Positions 56,196-64,000 of a DNA stretch of 64,000 bases are shown here, piece by piece; position 1 is the stretch's first letter; every line of letters begins with the position of its first letter. The notes beneath the pieces are model-generated. The model searched no databases. It had not been told where the DNA came from and saw only the letters and a list, made by a program, of their open reading frames with translations. Both the position numbers and the translations under genes were made by a program. Source of the DNA: Anoplopoma fimbria (taxonomy: Eukaryota > Chordata > Actinopteri > Perciformes > Anoplopomatidae); the NCBI RefSeq assembly GCF_027596085.1, contig NC_072469.1, positions 13,165,914 through 13,229,913 of the forward strand, read 5' to 3'.

Positions 56196-56365
56196 ACTGT
56201 ACATTAAATGGTAAATGGACATGTTTTTGTATGTTGCCTTTCTAGGCTTCCGATCACAGGCTGCCATGCAGATGGTAAAGCCTTTGGTATTAACCTGGTT
56301 GGGTTTGGTTAAGTGTCTTGCCCAAGAAGACACATCGACATGGACTGGAGGAGGAGGGGATCGAA
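56196..56365 (+). repeat. SINE-like interspersed repeat
   Basis: It begins taaatggtaaatggacatg and ends gaggggatcgaaccgccgat cttcc. Between them is ttaagtgtcttgcccaagaa gacac. This arrangement is a widespread fish repeat. The gatcgaacc box is tRNA-like. Confidence 0.65.
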
Positions 56366-56389
56366 CCGCCGATCTTCCGGCACCACATA

Positions 56390-56850
56390 CATAGACTGTA
56401 CATAAGGAGTGGTCATGTGATGTCACCCATTGGTTTGTGAACTGCTGTTTTGAAGCCTTGAATTCGGTATTTTGGCCATTGCCACCTTGTTTTATTGAAG
56501 ACGATAGGGTAGAGGTGACTACAACCGAACTCTGAACAACATTTTAAGGCGACCAAAATTTTACAATTAACTTTTATGAACTGAAAACACACTGTGAAAG
56601 GGACAAATCCCTCAACGGTTTGCACATGGTAGCGACCTGTCAATCACAAGGTAGCCCAGCCCTAACGCATACTCTGCTTTATAGCCTATTTGACTCTAAT
56701 TGGACCATAATTTACTAAATGAACATCATGCTGTATTGAAGAAGACTTGAAACTAGAGATTGAGACCATAAACTCATGTTTACAATGTTTACTGAGGGAA
56801 TAAATCAAGAGAGAAGGAGTTGCCCCCTGATGTCAATTAAACAGAATGCA
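56390..56850 (+). repeat. Dispersed repeat family, copy B
   Basis: It starts near catagactgtacataagga with gtgatgtcacccattgg, and shares the ccataatttactaaatgaac core with copy A. It is directly adjacent to the SINE-like repeat before it. Confidence 0.85.
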
Positions 56851-57939
56851 AAGTTAAGGGACTTCAGCATGCTTTACCTTTTCAGAATCTGCCTGCTACA
56901 TACTAAAGACAAATAAAACCAGAATTTTAAGTGGTTCTCTTCCGCAAAATCAGAAAGTGACACTTATCAAAAACATGACCGTATGCACTTGCTCCCAGAT
57001 ATCTCCATATCCTGCGCTCGTGTATTAACTGAACTGCAGAGGTCGGGTGTAATTTGTTAATTACATGAAGTCCACACACACTACTAATCCCACGTGATTA
57101 CGGCTAAAGAACAAGGGGGAGAGAGAACTGATTCAAAGACGGCTTCTTTACATGAGTTTGAAACAGGAAAGCTTTCCTGCTGCCTCCAGATACTAACACA
57201 CTGATGTTACAGTTGATCCACGCTGTTAGCAAAAAATAAATAAACCAGAGAGAATTGGATTTCTCGGTAGCAGGTGCAATACACCAAACACCTGAAGATG
57301 TGGGAGGTACGTCCACAAACAAGAATCTCCAGAAACAATACATGATTCCTGCTGTAATGGCTGCCAGAGAGAAGAGAGAAATAAATCACAACACAGGCCT
57401 GTTTCTCCACGCCTGGAAGAAAAAATGTTGAGCCCTCTCATAGGGGGTTTGAGCAGCAGCGGCCTCGAAATACAGAACAGACCTGAGAGGCATGGAGAGG
57501 AACGTTTGGCAGGAATACCAGATTGGAGTGTGAGAGTTTGCAAATACAGCGCGTACATGCCTCTCTGCATGAACAGCCCTACAACTGTGCCTGTGTGAAT
57601 TTTAATGCTCATGTGAGAGAGACAAAGAAAAATCAGACTCCGGGTGAGAGACTGCGAGTGGAAGGTAGGAGGGCATCACCAGGGACAATAACAACCCGGC
57701 ACCGGCTTTAATTAACTGGCAGGCCACCAAAACTACACTACCATGATGTGTGTGAGTGTGTTTTTGTCATTAAACAAAAGGAAAGCAAAGAAACAGCAGT
57801 TTGCTTCTTCCTGCAGACTAAGCTGACGGAACACAAACAGAGTGCGTGTCATCTGGGCAGTTGCCCTGAAACTGCCTGGGACTCCCAATAATTCTAGTAT
57901 CTAGTTACAGGTACTGTGTTTTAACCAGGTGGCAACCCC
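56851..57939. other. Intronic sequence without recognisable feature
   Basis: Nothing recognised. Confidence 0.5.
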
Positions 57940-58350
57940 CGGTTCTGCCCAGTGAAGCCGATGCGGTAGTGTCTTAAACTTGCATTCCCTCTACACTGAA
58001 TCCTCTGGCTGTAAAAAGAAGTCCGATTGTATAGAAGTCTATGAGAAAATGACTCTACTTCTCACTTCATTTATTACCTCAGTAAACATTGTAAACATTA
58101 GTTAATGGTCCTAATATCTTGTATCAAGTCTTCTTCAACACAGAATGATGGTCATTGAGTAAAATAATGTATTTTTGCGTAAAATAGAACATTAAGTGGA
58201 GTATGCTTTAGGACGGGCTTACTGTGACTGACAGTTACCAAAGACGTATCTTGCGTCCCTACGTCAATACAATGGTAAAGAATGGCGACGTCAAAATCTC
58301 CAATGGGTGACATCACCATGACTAAGTCCACTTCTTATATACATTCTCTG
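57940..58350 (-). repeat. Dispersed repeat family, copy C (inverted)
   Basis: On the minus strand it reads gtgatgtcacccattgg, later gtttacaatgtttactgagg, and agagtcattttctcatagac, following the order of copies A and B but more diverged. It is complete enough to show that the family carries gtcacccattgg at one end and tctatacaatcggacttc at the other. Confidence 0.82.
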
Positions 58351-60705
58351 GTGTTATCAGCAATGACTGGTCTAACGGCATCAGCTTGCCATGAGGCCTT
58401 TAACCATGTAACTCCCTGCCAATCACCACTATGATGGCCAGTTGGGAGTGTTTCTGTGTATTAAGTTGAGGACCCAACGCAACAAATTCCCCTCGATCGA
58501 CAGCGGAGGAGGTGAGCGTGTGTCAACGAGACTCCTGTTATACTGCAAGTGTCAGAAAGTTTGGTTTGCCTGTGAGTTTACCTCTTCCCAAAGAAGAAAA
58601 GAAAAGACACCTGGTTGAAAAGATAGCATGGGGAAAATAGGATACTGAGAATGTACTGCTGTTGTTCAACACAGGACTGTCATCATATAAATATAAGAAA
58701 CACTTCATATCTTATATATCACCCTGCAATAGCCTGGGCTCAGTCAAAGGTGTAAGCAAAGTCTAGAATATCCACCAAGCTTAACTGTCTTGAGTTTTAC
58801 CTCTCCAACAAAAATCCACAAAGAGACTTTGGAAATCTATTTTTCATATATCGTATCATATATTTTTGAATGCAGGTGATCTCTTCCTCGTGTATTCACA
58901 ATCATACTAACACACTATAGAGTAACACACACGGGTGAAGGTGCTTTAATCTGTCTTTTGAAGCAAAGGTCTGCTGTCCCTCTCTGCCACAACCCAGTCC
59001 AGAAGAATTCATTTCATTTTGAAAAGCTGAAGAGGGAGATTACATCCGGCCATTGGTCTTCCTCTCTCCCATACACACACACACACACACACATTAACAA
59101 AGACAACCCAACAACAGAACACATACATATATTTTGTAAACGAAGAAATGTTAAAACAAAAACACAAGTTTCCTTTTAGGATTTAGAGGAGAAAGAAAGA
59201 GAAATAAGATAGAGAGAGATGGTGCTGAGGCAAATTTTAACAGCAGTCAACAAAGAGATTAAATGTCTCAGATCTTAAAGGGAATCAATATCTCACAGCT
59301 CAACTTCTAAAGTAGAAGCAACCAGCTGCAGGGAAGAATGAACATAAACAGATAGAGACATCACAGGAAGCTGAAGAATTATCATATCTAGTTCTATGTT
59401 TTCCTCACACCCAGCCTAGATTTAAAAGCCTTTATGTTGTAAGAAATAGCCCCGCCTCTACTTTACCAAAAACGGCTCCTTGTAGCGGGCTTTTGAAACC
59501 CTGTAGCCCATTGCTAGCTGCTCCACAAGACTGTTTTTGAATCTAAATCATATCATATGGGGAAAAATAGAAACTGCAAGCAATAAAACCCTCCTACGCT
59601 TGTACGCTGCAAAACGATTTGTTTCTTTAACTTCCTTAAGGGTGGGTGTCTTATCTTATCAAAGTCAACTTAGCCCATTTTTTTTTCATTACTATTGGAT
59701 AGACTTGTTTATTTTATCATGGTTTATCATTAGTTTACCAAGTCTATCATGTCGGATAGACTTGGACTTTTACATCTATTAGTCTCGACACATTTCAACA
59801 GTCTTTTGAATACAAACTTCCGAGCGCTAAACGTGCACAAATAAGACAAGAACAGACGGTGTAATTGTCAAAGCACCTGCAAAGGTTGAGATGCACCCTT
59901 AATTGTGCAGCCAAGCAAATGGCGTCTTGGTGCTCCTGTGCTGTTTGCACGTATTAAATTATGTAAAACGCATACATTGAGAGCAAAATTGACCCCTTTC
60001 TATGCAAATGAGCCTCATTATAAAAACAGCCCAATTCAGCAGATCAGCTCAGATAGCCACATGGAGTTACAGTGAAGTTAATAGGGTGTTCAGAGACTCT
60101 GTGATAACGCATTTATTTCTGAATGCAATGACAGGATGCAGTGACAGTTGTGTGATGAAAAATAAATGAAAAAGCTCGCTTATATGGAAATACATGAGAA
60201 ACGAGATGAGAAAAAATCAAAGCTTCAGATCACAGTGTAAAACAACCGCATCAACAGGCGATCAAGACAGAAGACAATGAAACGAAGGAACAACAGTGTT
60301 CCTGTGAGGCCGAGTAGGTCTTTATGCCCTGTAACAAGCAAAAGCAGAATGTGTAGACATCAGTATATGTTCAGTAGCTAGCGTAGCATAGAAATGCTAA
60401 CGCTAGTTAACGATGTGCTTACATACTCTGCTAATGTTTGCGCCATAGGTTCTTACATAGAAAAATAACGTTTTAGAAACTTATATCTCCTTCCAGCCCC
60501 TCTAGGTAACGAGTCTCACTGTTACACAAACCTAACCATGACTAGCTCCAAATCCACTAAACCATCCTGAACATGAAGAACCTCTGGAACCATTGATGAG
60601 AGACTATGGAGCAGAGACGGTTAGTTGTCCAACTGTGAAGGTGGCTGATGCTTCGCTAGGATTGGTCAGTCTGCGTTCGAGGGGCGGGACTTAGCAAAGA
60701 GTCAT
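58351..60705. other. Intronic sequence; small hairpin at 60378-60406
   Basis: A short CA tract at 59071-59092 and a hairpin made of ctagcgtagcat / atgctaacgctag (one bulge). No gene recognised. Confidence 0.5.
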
Positions 60706-61397
60706 TAGCTGTGTCCCAATCCAGCGGCTGCATCCTTCGGAGGGTGTATTTGTAGACCGATTGTGTCACAGCGGTCTCGACAATGCTGTCCCATTTCAAA
60801 GACTCCTTCTAATGCGGCCGACAAATGCAGCCTACTTTTCCCAGATTCGGAGGATACAACTGATGGATCCCTCACGGCCCAACATATCCCAAGATTCATT
60901 GCGTGCCGGTGAAGTTGATTTGGTTTTTTTTGACATGGCGACTAGTGGACCAGCAACGGGATAATTCACATTTAAATATAATTATTGGGTTTTAACTCAT
61001 GTGAATATTTACAGATACAAGTGTTAAAACTAAAAGCAAGGGACCTGATCAGACCACACTTATGTTAAAATGATGGTTAATTTACGTGACGCTATTAACT
61101 AACCAGCTGACGCTACCGGGAGCCGCTGCACTATTTACAGCAGCTCGTCCATTTTTATATTTTAACTTTTTTATACTCTTTTATGACAACCGCAGCTGGT
61201 TGCTAGGAGACGGGAGTGGCAAAAGGGTGGGGGCGCTAAAAGCTGGTGACGCGAACAAGAAATCATTTGTGGACCAGACCGTCTCATTTCGGGGACCGCT
61301 CGGGTCCAGCCTTTGCGGTATTCAAAGGACCTGGCCGACGTAGACCGCGAAGGCTGGGTCCTCCGTGGGCTGCAGCCGCTGGATTGGGTCACAGCTA
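60706..61397 (+). mobile_element. MITE-like DNA transposon with inverted ends
   Basis: The left end reads tagctgtgtcccaatccagc followed by ggctgca. The right end, reversed, reads tagctgtgacccaatccagc followed by ggctgca. Imperfect inverted repeats of about 38 bp close a 692-bp, GC-rich, noncoding element. I believe this wording (gtcccaatcc, then ggctgcatccttcggag) recurs in many fish genomes. The superfamily and exact duplication were not settled. Confidence 0.82.
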
Positions 61398-63009
61398 ACG
61401 GCTTTCAGGAGGTTAAGATGGACAACCGACGCACTGGCCTCATGCAGATTTATACTTGGCCACATGATTAATTCATGCAGGTTAAAATAAAGACAAATAA
61501 AACTCGGTTGCAAAACTTCATAGGCATGTTTGCGCTGTAATATTATCAGCAAATTATCTTTTGTAAATCGGGCCCAATAGCATTTGCAAATGATGCAATC
61601 AGCGGCTTCAATCAAGTCTTTGGGAATTTAGCCTTTGAGTATTATTAATTTGTCTCATCTGGATGCACACTCTTTTGGCCAATCGTGGAACACAATATCA
61701 AAGGGGTCATCTCTCTGGACATCGACTGTTGCCATGCCAGCACTGAGCTGCTCCCTCAACCAAGCTCACTGATGCCTATGGTCCTTGCTTTGATGGTGAG
61801 CTGTGTGTCAGTCATCTCTGTCCAACAGCAAATATCTTTGTTTGGGTGTAAAAGTCTGTGCCTGTGTGTCTATACTGACATGTACCACCAAAGTGGTAGT
61901 TGACTGAGTGTGTGCATATGGGTGTGTGTTTGTGTGGATGTCTTCAAGTTCATTAGAAATGAGTGAACGGGCTGGAAGAATTCCCACGCAGCGCTGAATG
62001 TCACTGGGTCAAGCAAGGAAGTCTCCTGTTAGCGCTCTATCACTCTCCTTCTCTCCCTGTTCACAAACGTGATCACTCACTCCTCTTCCTGCAGAGCCAA
62101 AAGTCAGGACATTTTCTTTTCCTCTCTGTCTCACTTTCTGCCCCCTGCAGTCTAAAATAATCTCTCTCAAGACCTCCTTGTCTCCTTACCTTCTGACCTT
62201 CACCTCCCTGCCTCTCTTCTTACACACTACACACCTTCTCCTGAACATCTGACCCAGCTTCCTCACTTCCCGATACACTTTTTGGCTTAACATCTTCCTC
62301 ATCTACCTCTTCTCTGTAACCATTCACCTCTTTACCTGCTGTCTTCTCACTCTCCTTACCTCCCTTCCCTTTAACTCACTCCCCTGCAGAAATCAACCAC
62401 CAAGGACATTTCTCTTGCTTTCCTCTTATTTCCCCCAGTCTCTAATTCCTCCTTCCTTCTTTATGCAACTATCTAATTCCAACCTTCCTTTCCGTTACAT
62501 CCTCTACATAATATCCTCTCAGTAAGGGTTGCATTCCTCATCCTAATTTCTGGATGTTAGTTGGTTGTGCACATGAAAAGTTCCACAAATAGTTGTGTAA
62601 CAGATGAAAAAGAGGCTCGAGAGATTTGTTCAAACCCTCCTTACTTTCCAACCTGTGCACAACTGGCCAATCATGGCAATAAGTGGGTGTATGTGAATGT
62701 TGGATTATCAATTACAGATAGGTAGAGACACGGTAAGACAGGCGGTTTCCAAAGCTATCAGACCATCCTAAAAGCACTTGTGACTGGCAGCTAAACACAC
62801 ACTCACACCTGGTTTGGTTTGGGCTTCCTTTGTTAGCCTTCTTAATGGCACACTGACTGTCACTGTGTTAACTGAAGTGATTTATTATTCATTTTCACAG
62901 TATCAATGTCATTCAGTCTCAGGCTCGATCAAAATCAATCACAAGTAGCTTCTGAAATCAAAGTTAATGAACCATCATTTCATTTATATAAACGGTTTAT
63001 AAAACGAGT
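61398..63009. other. Intronic sequence; pyrimidine-rich 62040-62500
   Basis: About 460 bp of the plus strand are strongly C/T-rich, with many cttcctc words. No gene recognised. Confidence 0.5.
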
Positions 63010-63200
63010 AGGGGTGCAACGCATCATAAAACACGTGGCTTGTATTGTTACACAGATTTGAGTCATGGATCATAGATCGGATCAGCACAAAAGAAATACT
63101 ATATATAATATTATATTTCATTTCTAGAAATCCTCGATCACAATTTTTCGCCACCGATACCAATTGCCAATCAGTACAGATGGTTTTTGTTCTTTTGTTT
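63010..63200 (+). repeat. Possible MITE-like element start
   Basis: taggggtgcaacgcatcata and cggatcagcacaaaagaaat resemble a common fish element that starts ggggtgcaacgatac. The right end was not found. Confidence 0.35.
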
Positions 63201-64000
63201 TGTCCTAGCAGCTGGTCTACAAGGCTCTAGATTATTATTTTCACCATTGTCCCAAAAATAATTTCAACCACTCTGAAGTTACTTTAAATCATCAAAAGAT
63301 CTGAATGTTACCCATGTATACTTAGAATAAAAAATAAACAATTAAAATGATAATCGGCTTAGAGCTATTGTAAAGAAGTTAAACTGGTCATGATTCATCT
63401 CTAATATCTTTGTTATATTATATTAAAAAGGACCCATGCTTACATCACGAAGCAGCAAACTCATTGGGAGCAGGTGAATGTACAGATGTACAATGTGGTA
63501 AACTTTGAGAATGCAATTTCAACTTACTGTTTAGTTTCGTTATGGGACTTGGGACACTGCCATTATAGACTTTATTGATGCTTGTGTGTTCTTTAATTTC
63601 CTCTGCTCAGTGCCTGTCAACCTAACTTTAATGGAAATAGGATTATGATAGAATAAGGTAATCTAATTATGGAAATGGAATCCTGTATAAACCAATTGTG
63701 ACCGCGGTATTACATGTCTAAAAATACAAATAACAGGGTTTATTTTCCAGGGACTCAGTTTCAGGTTTCAGCAGAGCTACTAGACATCCTGAGCTACTAG
63801 AACCATCAGCACCTCCTGCCCTTTATACTTTCTGGGAGAGGGGGGGGGTAATATATATATATTTTTTTTTACAGTAACCAAGAACACCATCATCACCCTG
63901 CAGGAGGGAGAGAGGGCAATGATGGAGAAAGAGAGAAGAGCAGGGGGGAAGATGGAAGGGAGGGAATGAGAGTGAGTGAGTGAGAGGTTTGAGATGGAAG
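63201..64000. other. Intronic sequence without recognisable feature
   Basis: Contains a G9-TA-T9 low-complexity stretch near 63841-63872 and a purine-rich end. Nothing else. Confidence 0.5.

Overview
This window looks like genomic DNA from a ray-finned fish, probably a percomorph. It is AT-rich and spliced, full of (CA)n/(TG)n microsatellites, and carries typical fish transposable elements: an L2 LINE 3' end, a DIRS-type tyrosine-recombinase retrotransposon, a hAT element and several MITE/SINE-like repeats. Almost none of it is coding. No tRNA, rRNA, CRISPR or bacterial-type operon was seen.

The only gene identified with confidence lies on the minus strand. Four consecutive exons at 12570-12725, 11557-11770, 10513-10838 and 10202-10413 join in frame with consensus splice sites. 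They encode about residues 103-405 of an ether-a-go-go-related (ERG, Kv11/KCNH) voltage-gated potassium channel: the end of the PAS domain, the variable cytoplasmic linker, and the conserved segment just before the first transmembrane helix. The wording [11 protein letters not shown] favours kcnh6 (fish kcnh6a) over kcnh2. The exons for the start codon and first half of the PAS domain, expected to the right, and for the membrane domain, expected to the left, were not found. The window is therefore probably the middle of one very large gene, with introns of more than 51 kb and more than 10 kb around a compact 2.5-kb exon cluster.

Layout: 1-10201 is intron holding a degenerate CCAT tract, a hAT element with a perfect 8-bp target duplication (4935-6798), long CA and AT repeats, and a truncated L2 LINE (about 9350-9950). 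10202-12725 is the exon cluster, with an interspersed repeat inside one intron. 12726-64000 is intron, or intron plus unrecognised sequence. It carries a DIRS element with 155-bp inverted repeats and an internal complementary region (19208-22544), many dinucleotide arrays, an alternating GCAC array, a decayed element with a second repeat nested in it (29936-30706), a ten-unit 27-bp minisatellite (46480-46750), a duplicated flank around a TG array (48511-48725), three copies of one dispersed repeat family, and a 692-bp MITE-like element with terminal inverted repeats (60706-61397).

No convincing novel multi-gene system is present. The observations most worth checking are the DIRS element with near-identical ends but a gutted interior and CTCF-core-like motifs at its ends, a possible alternative first exon near the left edge, the intron that splits a region encoded by a single exon in human KCNH2, a possible unassigned exon near 42.8 kb, and the undescribed minisatellite at 46.5 kb.
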